A stretch of DNA of 64,000 bases from Macrostomum hystrix (lineage: Eukaryota > Platyhelminthes > Macrostomidae): positions 33,628,501-33,692,500 of the forward strand of contig CATNEN010000038.1 in NCBI GenBank assembly GCA_950097015.1. The letters run 5' to 3'. The notes beneath the pieces were generated by a model. It was given only the letters and a program-made list of their open reading frames with translations, did not search any database and had not been told where the DNA came from. Every line of letters starts with the position of its first letter. Positions within the stretch are counted from its first letter, which is position 1. Position numbers and translations under genes: made by a program. Below are positions 12,801 through 24,762 of this stretch, piece after piece.

Positions 12801-15800
12801 CAGCTCAACAGTTTGTCAATTATTGATAGTTGACTGACAGGATGGGATAGCATATAGTGTACCATGTGAAAACCGAGTAAAGTCAAATACTGTAAGTACT
12901 ATATCACACATTCTAATCCTAAATTCGCCAGGTGGTCCTAGACCCGACCAGCCTAAAACGAAAGGAAGCGCTTAGCGGCCTAGCCAAGAATGTTACGCAG
13001 GCTGGCGATAATCGATCAGCATCTGAGAGACGTGGCCTTCTATTAGAGTACTTCCACGCTACTGCTCGAGTCAAGGTCGGTTTTCAATATAACGCCTAGT
13101 TCCAAATGCTTAGTTCCTATTGTATTCCCAAAAAAAGCAATCAACCGAGCAAATCACCTGACAGGTACCAGCCGTGAAGCAGTACATCCTGGACCTACTA
13201 GAAGCCTCGGACACTCGCAAATTTCTCGTATTTGCGCATCACTCGGAATTCCTTGACGAACTAGACGCTATGCTGACTGAACACGGCGTTGCCAGGATTC
13301 GCATCGACGGCCGCACCCAGCCGGAGGCGCGGCATTCTAGCGCCGAGGCCTTTCAAACCGACGCCAATATTCGCGTAGCCCTGCTGAGCATCACAGCGGC
13401 CGGCACTGGCGTGAATTTGACCGCCGCCTCTCTTGTGGTATTCGGCGAACTATTCTGGAATCCGGGCATTCTGCTACAGGCTGAAGATCGAGCTTATCGG
13501 ATTGGCCAACAGAACTCTGTTTGCGTGCACTATCTGGTGGCTCAGGTGATTCCATTCATTTATTTTTTGATATTTCAATACATATCGGCTAGTTTTACTT
13601 ACCGGATAATTTATCGGATACTTAGGGGATTAAGTGATTTAATTAGTTTATTTACTGATATTTCGATACATATCAGCTAATTTTACTTGCCGGCTACTTT
13701 ATCATATACTTAGGGGCTTAAGTGATTTAATTAGTTAATTTACTGATATTTCGATACATATCGGCTAATTTTACTTGCCGGCTACTTTATCATATACTTG
13801 GGGGCTTAAGTGATTTAATTAGTTAATTTACTGATATTTCGATACATATCGGCTAATTTTACTTGCCGGCTACTTTATCATATACTTGGGGGCTTAAGTG
13901 ATTTAATTAGTTAGTTTACTGATATTTCGATACATATCGGCTAATTTTACTTGCCGGCTACTTTATCATATACTTGGGGGCTTAAGTGATTTAATTCGTT
14001 TGTTTATTGATATTTCAATACATATCGGCTAGTTTTACTTACCGACTAATTTATCTAATACTTGGTGTCTCAAGTGATTTAATTCGTTTGTTTTTTGATA
14101 TTTCAATACATATCGGCTAGTATTACTTGCCGGCTACTTTATCGGCTACTTGGTAGCTCAAGTGATTTAATTCGTTTATTTAGTCATATTTCGAAACATA
14201 TCGGCCAGTTTTTAATTCACTGTATTGCATTGGACATTAGGCTATAAGCCACCGTTGTTTTGCTTCGAGGTCTTAAACGACAGGTCCTATGCGAGTTCGA
14301 GTTTTGTTCCAGAAAAAAACAAATTATTAATTCTTACAGTCGCCTTAATTGTAAGATGACTCTGCATTACCTTAATTCCCTACTGCTTTGTTTTTGTTGG
14401 CTTCTGTAGAAAAACGTTTATTTGATTCTTACATCGACTTCCCTGGGTTCGAATCCGCGTTTTAATAATTGATTTTATAACCTTTAGGGCACGGCCGATG
14501 ATCATCTGTGGCCGCTGGTGCAACGCAAACTAGCCGTACTGGGCTCTGCCGGCCTCAATCGTGAGACATTTCGCGACGCTGAGACCGCCTATCTGAAGCT
14601 TAGCGAAGACAAACAGGCCTGTATCACAGATTTCTATCAGGCTATGGTGGAAGAAGAGGAGTCTAATAGGGCTCTATTTCAGGAGCCAAATGGCGAGGCC
14701 GACGGCGAAGATAACGGCGACACTGACAAGGCTCCTTTGCCAAAGAGGTATGACCTTAAGATAGGTCATGAATGATGAAAGATAAGGGTCATTAATAATG
14801 ATAGATATAGGTCAAGAATGATGAAAGATAAGGGTCATTAATAATGATAGATATAGGTCATGAATAATGATAGATATAGGTCAAGAAGGATGAAAGATAA
14901 GTGTCATTAATAATGATAGATATAGGTCATGAATGATGATAGATATAGGTCATTAATAATGATAGATATAGGTCATTAATAATGATAGATATAGGTCATG
15001 AATGATGATAGATATAGGTCATTAATAATGATAGATATAGGTCATGAATAATGATAGATATAGGTCATGAATAATGATAGATATAGGTCATGAATGATGA
15101 AAGATAAAGGTCATGAATAATGATAGATATGGTCATGAATGATGATAGATATAGGTCATGAATGATGATAGATATAGGTCATGAATGATGATAGATATAG
15201 GTCATGAATGATGATAGATATAGGTCATGAATAATGATAGATATAGGTCATGAATGATGATAGATATAGGTCATGAATGATGATAGATATAGGTCATGAA
15301 TGATAAAAGATAAAGGTCATGAATAATGATAGATATAGGTCATGAATGATGATAGATATAGGTCATGAATAATGATAGATATAGGTCATGAATGATGATA
15401 GATATAGGTCATGAATGATGATAGATATAGGTCATGAATGATGAAAGATAAAGGTCATGAATAATGATAGATATAGGTCATGAATGATGATAGATATAGG
15501 TCATGAATGATGATGGATATAGGTCATGAATGATGATAGATATAGGTCATGAATAATGATAGATATAGGTCATGAATGATGATAGATATAGGTCATGAAT
15601 AATGATAGATATAGGTCATGAATAATGATAGATATAAGTCATGAATGATGATAGATATAGGTCATGAATGATGAAAGATATAGGTCATGAATGATGATAG
15701 ATATAGGTCATGAATGATGATAGATATAGATAATATGTTATAGAATGACGGATGATCATTATTGCTTAACTATGAGCTCTAATTATGTTTCGCAGGTACA

Positions 15801-16066
15801 AGCCAACAGAGGTTAAGAAGCGCAAGGAACAGCTTCAATTGGCTGAGTTTTTTGGCCCCTTAGCAACTAGAGCTTCTTCGCCTGCCTCTAGTGCTAGTTC
15901 CTCTGTAACAGCAGCAGCAGCAGCAGCAACAGTAGCTGTCAAATCTGCGACAAAGACTAGTAGTTCGATTTCAGCAACTAATGCTGATATTAATATCGAT
16001 GTCGAAGCCCTGCTAGCCGACATCCCAGATGAAGAGTGGGACTTTGATTGGAACGCCAATACTTAG
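9803..16066 (+). CDS. SMARCAL1: SMARCAL1/Marcal1-type annealing helicase with PIP box
   Basis: SNF2-family ATPase that, in its family, re-anneals RPA-coated DNA and remodels stalled replication forks. Seven exons: 9803-10195, 11215-11538, 12140-12610, 12932-13075, 13165-13545, 14488-14747 and 15796-16066. All junctions keep phase, giving about 747 residues. Residues ~42-97 are a HARP domain ([12 protein letters not shown]). Then come Walker A (GDDMGLGKT, ~184-192), the DESH box (~283-286), SGTPA, and the C-terminal helicase motifs [13 protein letters not shown] and [11 protein letters not shown]. There is one HARP domain, no NZF finger and no HNH nuclease, so it is closer to SMARCAL1 than ZRANB3. 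Unlike human SMARCAL1 it has a canonical PIP box, QLQLAEFF (~670-677), followed by a Ser/Ala-rich stretch and an acidic tail. I see no N-terminal RPA-binding motif. Confidence 0.93.
10240..11160. repeat. Minisatellite, ~56-bp unit (helicase intron 1)
   Basis: It starts with a few 31-bp units (CAGCCACTTTCGTCCTGAAT) at 10310-10440. It then becomes a ~56-bp composite unit alternating GAAATTAACGGCCACTTTAA with CCGAAACGAACAGCCACTTT. It fills nearly all of the intron between exons 1 and 2. Confidence 0.9.
11570..12075. repeat. Minisatellite, 46-bp unit (helicase intron 2)
   Basis: Tandem 46-bp units contain TTTAGGGCCTCTCGTTTCAT and CTTTGCCACTACTTTCGTTA. The array lies between exons 2 and 3 and begins about 40 bases after the donor. 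Confidence 0.9.
12640..12845. repeat. Degenerate short tandem repeat (helicase intron 3)
   Basis: Diverged ~18-bp units are based on ATTGACAGTTGACATCTG. Confidence 0.6.
13550..14215. repeat. Minisatellite, 88-bp unit (helicase intron 5)
   Basis: About seven units of 88 bp contain TTACTTGCCGGCTACTTTAT and GATATTTCGATACATATCGG. The first unit starts directly after the donor at 13546. Confidence 0.9.
14755..15732. repeat. Minisatellite, 23-bp unit (helicase intron 6)
   Basis: Roughly forty units of 23 bp, based on GATGATAGATATAGGTCATG. The first copies begin within ten bases of the donor and include variant units (AAAGATAAGGGTCATTAATA). Confidence 0.95.
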
Positions 16067-16529
16067 TTAACTTTTATTTTATCGTCCTAATAACTTTCTC
16101 AATTGTTGAATTTTAACGTGCCAAAACAGCTAAGAATGTACTGCGACCACATATTTTTATTTGTCGATCTTGTTAACTTCGTATTATGGTTTCCTCATGC
16201 AACCTTGTTTAATATTATAATCTTTTTTAAAGCTTGTCTTTCTAAGTCCCTGATAGTACATTTGAGTGAGCTATATATTTGTAGATACATATATCTGTAT
16301 TAATATTTTATGTTGAAGCATTTTTTTCGTTTTCTTATTCTACGTCTAACATAAAAAAAACTATATTTCCTAGTGCCGTCTGTTAACATTTGTGAGGTCA
16401 TGCTTTTATATTGCTTTGTCATATGTAAGTTTAATTTCAAATTTATGTCAAAACATATTTTAAAATAATACAGAACAAAGTAATATAGTTGTTTTAACTT
16501 TTTTTCGTTCACATTTTTCACAACAAAAT

Positions 16530-16850
16530 GGGGTTGTAGCTTAGTGTTTAGGGCGTCGAGCTTTCGACTTAGATGTCGGGGGTTCGATTCACGACTCGAA
16601 TTTTTTTTCGCTGGAGTCAGCTAGGAGGCAATTCTGCCCATGCCGCTGACTCCTGAGCACGCACGCTCACAGGTGTGTACATCTGCCCTGACTTTCTTAT
16701 CGTCAGGGAGTGTACGCTATCACTGTGCCTTGGAGGTTGGCCCTCAAGGGCGCCAATTGCAACAATGCGGCCTCGCCTGCGGAATCGAGCTCAGGTGCGA
16801 GAGGCAAACGCGATAGACCCCTCTGCCACTCATCCCCCAAGTCAACAGAT
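16530..16850. repeat. tRNA-like sequence with T-run, joined to SINE copy 2
   Basis: At 16531-16598 a tRNA-like sequence has an A box (TAGCTTAGTGTTTAGGG), a B box (GGTTCGATTC) and a possible 7-bp acceptor stem. A run of eight T (16601-16608), a possible Pol III terminator, follows. The T arm does not fold well, so this is more likely a tRNA-derived SINE head than a working tRNA. From about 16610 to 16850 a - strand copy of the SINE seen at 1335-1680 follows. Confidence 0.6.
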
Positions 16851-17017
16851 ACTTCGGCTCTGAATTGGTTATTTTAATTTGTGTAACTTTCTGATTTCGT
16901 TTACCTTTTCAGCCAATCAGAAATCAAGCCAAAATTACCGATAAATCGGCAGTGCATTTTATATAAGACTCGATTTTATATTTTGAATATTAGTGCCAGA
17001 TTTTTTTTAAACAAGTC

Positions 17018-20000
17018 ATGAGCAGCTCATTAACTGCATGCCGAGTAGCAACCGTGTCGCGACATATTTTGTCTCAACTCTCGGCTAGGCGCTTACTAGC
17101 CGTTGATTGGACAGCAACTGTTGCTAATGGCAACGGACAGGTGGTCGCCTTAAACGGCTTCCTGCTTGGGGTGAGAGCGACCTTTGCTTTGTGGCTTTCA
17201 TCTTTCGCATAGGTTTTTTATTGACAATTGTATTAAAGTACTCATTTTGGTGGTCTCAAATCTTTTAATCAAATCTCAGCTATCAAAAGTTTGCTCAAAA
17301 AGCAAATCCTAGTTGCTAAAAATTAATGATACTAAAATCTGTTTAAAATCGCCCTTTCTTAGTGGTCATTAAAATCGGTCATATTTGCTAGTCATAACAA
17401 CTGTTTAAAATCACCCATTCACAGCAGTCATAAAACAGCTGCTTAGAATCGCTCATTCTCAGTAATCATAACATCTGTTTAGAATCGCTCATTCTCAGTA
17501 ATCATAACATCTGTTTAGAATCGCTCATTCTCAGTAATCATAACATCTGTTTAGTATCGCTCATTCTTGGTAGTCATAAAACATCTGATAAGAATCGCTC
17601 ATTCTCAGTAGTCATAAAACAGCTGCTTAGAATCGCTCATTCTTACTAGTCATAAAACTGCTTTTTAGAATCGCTCATTCTCAGTAGTCATAAAACATCA
17701 TAGTTCTTGGTTGTTTCATTTGAATCTCAATCTCCATGTCGATTTTCGTTACCATATCAACAGCAGCAGCGTCGGCACTTCAGCGGCAATCGTCGCCTGC
17801 CAGTGAATACGGGCATAATGTTTGTGCCCCAGCAGGAGGCCTGGATCATTGAACGATTCGGCAAGTTTAGCCGCATTCTAAGCCCGGGCTTAAACTTCTG
17901 CGTGCCCATTGTGGATAGAATCGCCTACATTCAGAGCCTAAAAGAGATCCCTATCAACATTCCGGACCAGCCGGCCATCACCGTGGACAATGTGACCCTA
18001 CAAATCAACGGTGTCCTATTTCTAAAAGTTTTCGATCCCTATCAGGCCTCATATGGTATTGAAGACGCTGAGTTTGCCATGACCCAGCTAGCTCAGACCA
18101 CAATGCGCTCCGAACTGGGCAAGATCTCGCTAGATAGCGTCTTTCGCGAACGCGACAATCTCAACCGAGCCATTGTGGAAGCTATCAATCAGGCTAGCGA
18201 GCCTTGGGGTATTAACTGTCTGCGCTACGAGATTCGCGATATTATCCTGCCGCCAAAGATTAAGGACGCCATGCAGACACAGGTGAGATCCTTCTCCTGT
18301 TTCTTCTACGGACCGGAAGTTATATTTGATTTCGTTTCTCGATAAAACATTTGATCCTCAGTTTGATTTCCCTGTAAAACATTTGATCCTCAGTTTGATT
18401 TCCCTGTAAAACATTTGATCCTCAGTTTGATTTCCCTGTAAAATATTTGATCCTCAGTTTGATTTCCCTGTAAAACATTTGATCCTCAGTTTGATTTCCC
18501 TGTAAAACATTTGATCCTCAGTTTGATTTCCCTGTAAAACATTTGATCCTCAGTTTGATTTCCCTGTAAAACATTTGATCCTCAGTTTGATTTCCCTGTA
18601 AAACATTTGATCCTCAGTTTGATTTCCCTGTAAAATATTTGATCCTCAGTTTGATTTCCCTGTAAAACATTTGATCCTCAGTTTGATTTCCCTGTAAAAC
18701 ATTTGATCCTCAGTTTGATTTCCCTGTAAAACATTTGATCCTCAGTTTGATTTCCCTGTAAAACATTTGATCCTCAGTTTGATTTCCCTGTAAAACATTT
18801 GATCCTCAGTTTGATTTCCCTGTAAAACATTTGATCCTCAGTTTGATTTCCCTGTAAAATATTTGATCCTCAGTTTGATTTCCCTGTAAAACATTTGATC
18901 CTCAGTTTGATTTACCTGTAAAATATTTGATCCTCAGTTTGATTTCCCTGTAAAACATTTGATCCTCAGTTTGATTTCCCTGTAAAATATTTGATCCTCA
19001 GTTTGATTTCCCTGTAAAATATTTGATCCTCAGTTTGATTTCCCTGTAAAACATTTGATCCTCAGTTTGATTTACCTGTAAAACATTTGATCCTCAGTTT
19101 GATTTACCTGTAAAACATTTGATCCTCAGTTTGATTTCCCTGTAAAATATTTGATCCTCAGTTTGATTTCCCTGTAAAACATTTGATCCTCAGTTTGATT
19201 TTTCTATGGAATCCCAGATCCTCATGCAGTTTAATTCCCTATAGAATCCCAGATCCTCATGCAGTTTAATTTCCCTATGGAATCCCAGATCCTCATGCAG
19301 TTTAATTTCCCTATAGAATCCCAGATCCTCATGCAGTTTAATTTCCCTATGGAATCCCAGATCCTCATGCAGTTTAATTTCCCTATAGAATCCCAGATCC
19401 TCATGCAGTTTAATTTCCCTATGGAATCCCAGATCCTCATGCAGTTTAATTTCCCTATAGAATCCCAGATCCTCATGCAGTTTAATTTCCCTATAGAATC
19501 CCTGATCCTGAGTAAAAATTAGCCTTTTGGATTTATGATTCTCAATTAGATTTCTCTATAAAATCCCAGATCCTTAGACGACTCACTCCAAACACTGATG
19601 ATGATCAAAACACTCATCCACGCCCTTCGGCGACAAAAGGATCACAAGACAAGACTAGATCAGAACACTATTTCCCTAAATAAGTCCCAGATTTCCCATT
19701 AAACGTTCTTCTTAAGTCCTAAATCCCCAAGTTTATTTCTGATAATAAATGCCTAGATCCCCTGTTCGATATCTTATCCTCTAATCCCCTTATCAATCGT
19801 CCCCTATTCCAGGTGGAAGCGGACAGGCGCAAGCGCGCTGCAATCCTGGAATCTGAGGGAGTTCGCAACTCGGATATCAACGTCGCCGAGGGCAAAAAGC
19901 AGGCCCAGATTCTGGCCTCTGAAGCATTTCAACAGGAAGTCCTTAACAAGGCTCTGGGTGAGAGTGAAGCGATCATTCGCATCGCCGAAGCCAGAGCTCA

Positions 20001-21482
20001 AGCGATTCGGTCAGTGTCTGACGCACTCACTCACGCCAACGGCTCAAACGTTGTCGCTATGACCATCGCTGAGAAGTACATCGAAGCTTTTAGCAAACTG
20101 GCAAAGACAAGCAATACTGTGCTACTACCCGCTCAGACCGGCGATATTGCTAGCATGGTTGCTCAGGTTAGTTGGAGTACTAATTAGTCTGTACTTGAAC
20201 TCCACTGAGTCATAGAGAATCCTAAATCCTTAGATAACTGTCTTCTGAATCCTCAAAAATCTGTCTTTTAAATCTTTAGAAATATGTCTGAAGCAGATGA
20301 TCTGAATCCTCAGGGAATCTGCTCCTCAATCCCCAGAAAATCATCTCCTAAATCCCCTGAGAATCTGCTCCTAAATCCTAAGAGAATCCGCTCCTAAATC
20401 CTAAGAGAATCCGCTCCTAAATCCTAAGAGAATCCGCTCCTAAATCCTCAAAGAATCCGCTCCTAAATCCCCAGAGAGTCTGCTCCTAAATCCCCAGAGA
20501 GTCTGCTCCTAAATCCCCAGAGATTCTGCTCCTAAAATCTTCAGAAAATCATCTCCTAAATCCCTTGAGAATCTGCTCCTAAATCCCCAGATAATAATCT
20601 CCTAAATCTTCTGAGAATCTGCTCCTAAATCCCAAGAGAATCTGCCCCTAAATCCCTAAATACCCAGATAACCATCTCCTAAATCCCCTGAGAATCTGCT
20701 CCTAAATCCTAAGAGAATCTGCTCCTAAATCCTAAGAGAGTCTGCTCCTAAATACCCAGAGAGTCTGCTCCTAAATCCCTAGAGAATCTGCTCCTAAAAT
20801 CTTCAGAGAATCGATCTGCTCCTCAATCTTCGGAGAATCTGCTCCTCAATCCCCAGAGAATCTGCCCCTAAATCCCTAAATCCCCAGATAATCATCTCCT
20901 AAATCCCCTGAGAATCTGCTCCTAAATCCTTAGAGAATCTGCTCCTAAATCCCCAGAGAATCTGCCCCTAAATCCCTAAATCCCTAGAGAATCTGCTCCT
21001 AAATCCCCAGAGAGTCTGCTCCTAAATCCCTAGAGAATCTGCTCCTAAATCCCCAGAGAATCTGCTCCTAAATCCCAAGAGAATCTGCTCCTAAATCCTC
21101 AGAGAATCTGCTCCTAAATTCCCAGAGAGTTATCTCATAAATCGTTAATGCGTCGGTCCTGAAACGTGATCAAGAACTTTTTTATGCGATTCTGAAATTC
21201 AAAATAATGCAGGCCCTATCAATCTACAAAGCTGTGGACGCAAATCAGCCGTCTATTCCGTCGCCGAATCATCCGTCACCTTCTGGATCGTCAAAATCTT
21301 CGCCGACTGGCTCCACGCCGTTCAGCATCGGTTTCGGTGGCTCAGCTGCTGGAGGTGTTGGCGCCCATCGCGGCGACTTCAGCGGTGTCGGCTTTGCTGC
21401 GCCAACAGCCATGTCCGATTCGTTCCACGCTGACGAGGATCATTTTAATGGCGCATCTAGCGAGGACAACGCTTCGTTCTAT

Positions 21483-21535
<53 letters not shown>

Positions 21536-21605
21536 TCATTCTCGAGCCGAACAAATCGAACAAGATCTGGCCAAATTTGGCTTCGGGGCCAAGGATAGAA
21601 ACTAA
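17018..21605 (+). CDS. STOML2: Stomatin-like protein 2, mitochondrial
   Basis: SPFH/prohibitin-family scaffold of the mitochondrial inner membrane; in other animals it binds cardiolipin and organises membrane protein complexes. Four exons: 17018-17170, about 17764-18282, 19813-20166 and 21213-21605, all in phase 0, for about 472 residues. Exon 1 gives an Arg/Ser/Leu-rich N-terminus that suits a mitochondrial presequence, continuing into RRHFSGNRR. Exon 2 holds the SPFH core (MFVPQQEAWIIERFGKF; DQPAITVDNVTLQINGV). Exon 3 carries the charged helix (ADRRKRAAILESEG; INVAEGKKQAQILASEA) and ends in SMVAQ. The start of exon 2 is ambiguous among three CAG repeats. The C-terminal exon is longer than in vertebrate proteins (about 356 residues) and includes 17 consecutive glutamines near residues 432-449. 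Confidence 0.95.
17395..17700. repeat. Minisatellite, ~37-bp unit (STOML2 intron 1)
   Basis: Units contain AGAATCGCTCATTCTCAGTA followed by ATCATAACATCTGTTT or a close variant. The array ends shortly before exon 2. Confidence 0.85.
18345..19200. repeat. Minisatellite, 32-bp unit (STOML2 intron 2)
   Basis: About 26 highly uniform units of 32 bp, containing GATCCTCAGTTTGATTTCCC and TGTAAAACATTT. It begins about 60 bases after the donor. Confidence 0.95.
19200..19510. repeat. Minisatellite, 36-bp unit with alternating variants (STOML2 intron 2)
   Basis: About eight units of 36 bp contain CCAGATCCTCATGCAGTTTA. CTATGGAATC and CTATAGAATC variants alternate through much of the array, which implies a 72-bp higher-order unit. 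It directly follows and resembles the 32-bp array. Because 36 is a multiple of three, it opens long but meaningless frames on both strands. Confidence 0.9.
20220..21140. repeat. Minisatellite, ~23-bp unit (STOML2 intron 3)
   Basis: About forty diverged units of around 23 bp, based on CCTAAATCCCCAGAGAATCT. Confidence 0.9.
21483..21533 (+). repeat. (CAG)17 coding trinucleotide repeat
   Basis: Seventeen pure CAG codons in the last STOML2 exon encode polyglutamine. Confidence 0.95.
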
Positions 21606-21660
21606 TTTGAAAAGTTTTAACACTTGAATTATCATTTATTCATAAATTAAGGAGGCTAAA

Positions 21661-21666
21661 AATAAA
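21661..21666 (+). promoter_or_regulatory. Polyadenylation signal AATAAA (STOML2)
   Basis: AATAAA lies about 55 bases after the STOML2 stop codon, a normal distance for a short 3' UTR. Confidence 0.6.
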
Positions 21667-21979
21667 TATTAGTTGCGTGTTTTGGGACTATTTTAGCTGA
21701 CTTTCCTGTTGTAGCCATCAGCTTGTGTCGCTGTTAAATATCCAGTTCGATATACAAAAATAACACAGTTATATATACTATATGACGTTTGTAGCATACT
21801 GTTAGTTGCCGATTGAATTTAACGAACTAAAATATGCGTTCTTAATGGTGGCTTAAATAGCCAAGCTAGCCAGCTTCTTCTCAATTTTCTGATGAGGATG
21901 TCAGACGATAATAATAGTCTACTTGCGTGCTTTTTACATTCAATTGTTCATTGTTTATAGCTTTATTAATCAAGTGATT

Positions 21980-22050
21980 GCAGGAGGGCTGCAGGCAATG
22001 GCAAATTATTTGGTGACACTAGATCCGCAGCCAGCGAGGAGGCAATTTCG
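21980..22050. repeat. SINE fragment
   Basis: About 60 bases match the tail part of the SINE family (GGTGACACTAGATCCGCAGC followed by CAGCGAGGAGGCAATT). It is cut off just upstream of EXOSC9. Confidence 0.7.
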
Positions 22051-22138
22051 TTTATGTGTAAAATTTGTTCATTTTCTTAATGTCGCTTTGTGTCTAATAT
22101 AAGACTACTATAAATTTCAGCCAATTAGCGAAGCAAAA

Positions 22139-24598
22139 ATGCGACCCGAAATTTTTCTATCGACCAACGAGCGCAAGGCCATAGACAAGAGCATAGCCAA
22201 TCAGTGCCGACTAGACGGTCGCTCTCTAACTGACGTGCGCAGAATTCGTTGCCGATTCGCCAAAACAGAGCCGGGCTGTGTCACCGTTCGCTTGGGCGCC
22301 ACTCTGGTCATTGCCAAAGTCACTCACGACATTGTGGAGCCCTGGTCGCATAGGCCAGCTGAGGGTCAGCTGCAGGTAAGCTACTTAGATAGCTGTTCGT
22401 GTTAAGATAAAGTTTTATTGGGTCTTCAGTTTCTAAAAATAGATTTAGGTTTACTAAAAACTAACTCTTTTATTTATTTTGCAACTCGATTCTCAGAAAC
22501 AGTTTAAAAAACTGTTCGTTTTGTATTAAAAAACTTTATTTTTCTAAGAAACAATTAGGTTTCTAAGAAACAATTAGGTTTCTAAGAAACAATTAGGTTT
22601 CTAATAAACAATTAGGTTTCTAATAAACAATTAGGTTTCTAAGAAACAATTAGGTTTCTAAGAAACAATTAAGTTTCTAAGAAACAATTAGGTTTCTAAG
22701 AAACAATTAGGTTTCTAAGAAACAATTAGGTTTCTAAGAAACAATTAGGTTTCTAAGAAACAATTCGGTTTCTAAGAAACTTTGATTTGTAAGAACTAAT
22801 CGGCTTATTAGAAGCTGTTTGTTTTGTAATATGTAATTGTCTTCTGTTTCTAAGAATACACGTTAAGAATTCGTTAGCCCTATTGCCAGGTGGTAAGTGG
22901 CATCGATTTTAACGCGTTTGTCTCTCGCAAGAATGTTCCTGAGCTCGATTCCGCGGCGAGGCCACATTCATTTGGGGCGCAGCCGCGAAGAGAAAGCTTG
23001 GGGGGCTTGTCATGTAATTTACGCCAAGCTCTAATACACAGTGAGAGTGTACACTGCAAGACGATGAGAAAGTCAGGGCAGATGTACACGCCTGCTTGGG
23101 CGTGTGCCTGCGTACAGTATCTGTGTGCGTGTATTCTCAGGTGCCTTCTCGCTGGCTGCGGGTCTTGTGTCACCATTATTAGTATTATTATTATTACTGT
23201 TATTGTGAGCCCTAGACCCTAAGGTGATGATCATCATCTCGCAGGTGAACCTGGAGATCCCCAGCGCTGATGGTGCTCAACAGTCGCAACTGGACGACGA
23301 CGGCCTCCGAGCTCAGCGGGCTCTGGAACGCTGCTTCAAAGAGTCGCATTGTCTAGACCTGGAGAGTCTGTGCATTGTTCCCGGTGAGCGCGTATTCCTA
23401 ATACGCGTGACGGCTACAGTTTTGAACAATGACGGCAATGTGATTGACTGCGCCGCTATGGCCGTTGTGCTAGCTTTAGCTGATTATCGTCGACCGGATG
23501 TGTCCCTAGTGCAGGTGAGTTGCTGCATGGCTTCTTATTGGTTTGACGGTCCCAGTCCCAATGCAGCTTGTTTCGTGTTTTTTCCACTGTACAGGGCGCC
23601 GTACGAGTAGGCGAAAATGCCCCTGTGCCGCTCAATTTGAACTTTTATCCGCTGGTGCAGACCTTTGGCTTGTTTGACATTGACGGAAAGTACGTTGTAG
23701 CAGATTTGTCTGCTAAGGTAAGAATTTTTCTAATGATTTTTTTAATCGGTCGCCTAATTACAGAGCCTCATAGTCATTCACTAATTCACAGATCCTCACA
23801 GCCAATCACTCATTTAAAGATCCTCACAGTCCTTCACTCATTCACGTGTACTAGCATCCGCAAACCAACCAATCACAGGAAGAGGCCTTAGCGGAGTGTC
23901 GCATAGTGGTGGCAATGAGCGCCAATCGAGAAATCTGCTGCCTGCACACTATTGGCGGCCTTCAACTAGACAGGCGCTCTCTGATTGGCTGCGCTCGACT
24001 GGCGGGTAGGCGGGTGCGCTGCCTAGCCGGGCTGCTAGATAACGCTCTGGCCAATCGGAGATTGGATACGCTCGACCTACTGCCAACAATGACACCATCA
24101 GCGGCTGGCCGCAACAATATGGGCGACTTTATAAAATCCGATAATTTCAATAATGAAGACGACGGTCAATTGGACACTTCGTCTAGCGACTCCGACATGG
24201 ACATTGCCTCGCCGGCTTCGCTGGCAACAGCCGACAGCCGAGGAGCTGCCGGATTCGCTTACAAGGCTTCTGCGCCAGATTTCGCAGTGTCTGGCAATCC
24301 TTACAGCACTGCTGTTGTGTGCGCCGAGGATTCCAATCTAGCCGCACCCAATGCTGCTTCTGCGGACACAGCCAAGCACGTAGAATTCGGTCTGCGCTTT
24401 ATTCGCAATGCTATGCTACAGAAGTCGGCGGCTGCTGCTGCTGCTGCTTCTGGCGCCTCCTCCGCTACCGATGTGCACTTGACTACGCCATCGATTGCTG
24501 GTGTGGCTGGTGTGGCTAGTGGAGCTGGCTACAGCTATGACAGGTATCGCGATGAAGACGACGAAGAAGACGTTACCATGATTACGCATTTAATGTGA
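22139..24598 (+). CDS. EXOSC9: Exosome complex component RRP45
   Basis: RNase PH-like subunit of the nine-subunit RNA exosome ring, which processes and degrades RNA in nucleus and cytoplasm. Four exons: 22139-22375, 23245-23514, 23595-23717 and 23879-24598, all phase 0, for about 449 residues; human EXOSC9 is about 440. Family features in order: RLDGRSLTDVRRIR and GCVTVRLGATLVIAKV in exon 1; NLEIPSADG, ALERCFKESHCLDLESLCIV, NDGNVIDCAAMAVVLALADY and RRPDVS in exon 2; FGLFDIDGKYVVADLS in exon 3; EEALAECRIVVAMSANREIC and GGLQLDRRSLIGCARLAG in exon 4. The C-terminal half of exon 4 is low-complexity, Ser/Ala/Asp-rich, with an acidic end (DEDDEEDVTM). The start ATG fits the family length. Confidence 0.95.
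22545..22775. repeat. Minisatellite, 19-bp unit (EXOSC9 intron 1)
   Basis: About twelve units of 19 bp, GGTTTCTAAGAAACAATTA, each containing the short palindrome-like GTTTCTAAGAAAC. Confidence 0.95.
22890..23222 (+). repeat. tRNA-derived SINE, copy 3 (EXOSC9 intron 1)
   Basis: Sense copy: degenerate A box (GTGGTAAGTGGCATCG), B box GAGCTCGATTCC, then the shared body (GCGGCGAGGCCACATTCATT) and a tail of ATTATTATT repeats at 23177-23203. It ends about 20 bases before EXOSC9 exon 2, so it sits close to the 3' splice site. Confidence 0.8.
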
Positions 24599-24756
24599 TA
24601 CCAGTTTTTGCTTGAATTATTATTGTTTTTGTTGCTTCAGTTTAATTTGCATTCGCTATTGAAAAACTTCAGCTTGATGGAAGCTTTGGCGTTGGGTGTC
24701 AAAAAGGAATTGCATTTTAGTGCATATGAAGAAACACATTCTACTATTTTAATGAA

Positions 24757-24762
24757 AATAAA
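24757..24762 (+). promoter_or_regulatory. Possible polyadenylation signal (EXOSC9)
   Basis: AATAAA lies about 160 bases after the EXOSC9 stop; it is the first such hexamer I see downstream. Confidence 0.4.

Noticed and set aside
16530-16598. A functional tRNA gene
   Set aside because: A and B boxes and an acceptor-like stem are present, but the T arm does not pair properly and the sequence runs into SINE sequence, so a tRNA-derived repeat is more likely.
18345-19200. CRISPR-like regular repeats
   Set aside because: Units are head-to-tail with no unique spacers, inside an intron of an animal gene.
22545-22775. Heat-shock-element-like TTCTAAGAA in each 19-bp unit
   Set aside because: The spacing between TTC and GAA is three bases rather than the two of a heat-shock element, and the array lies in an intron.
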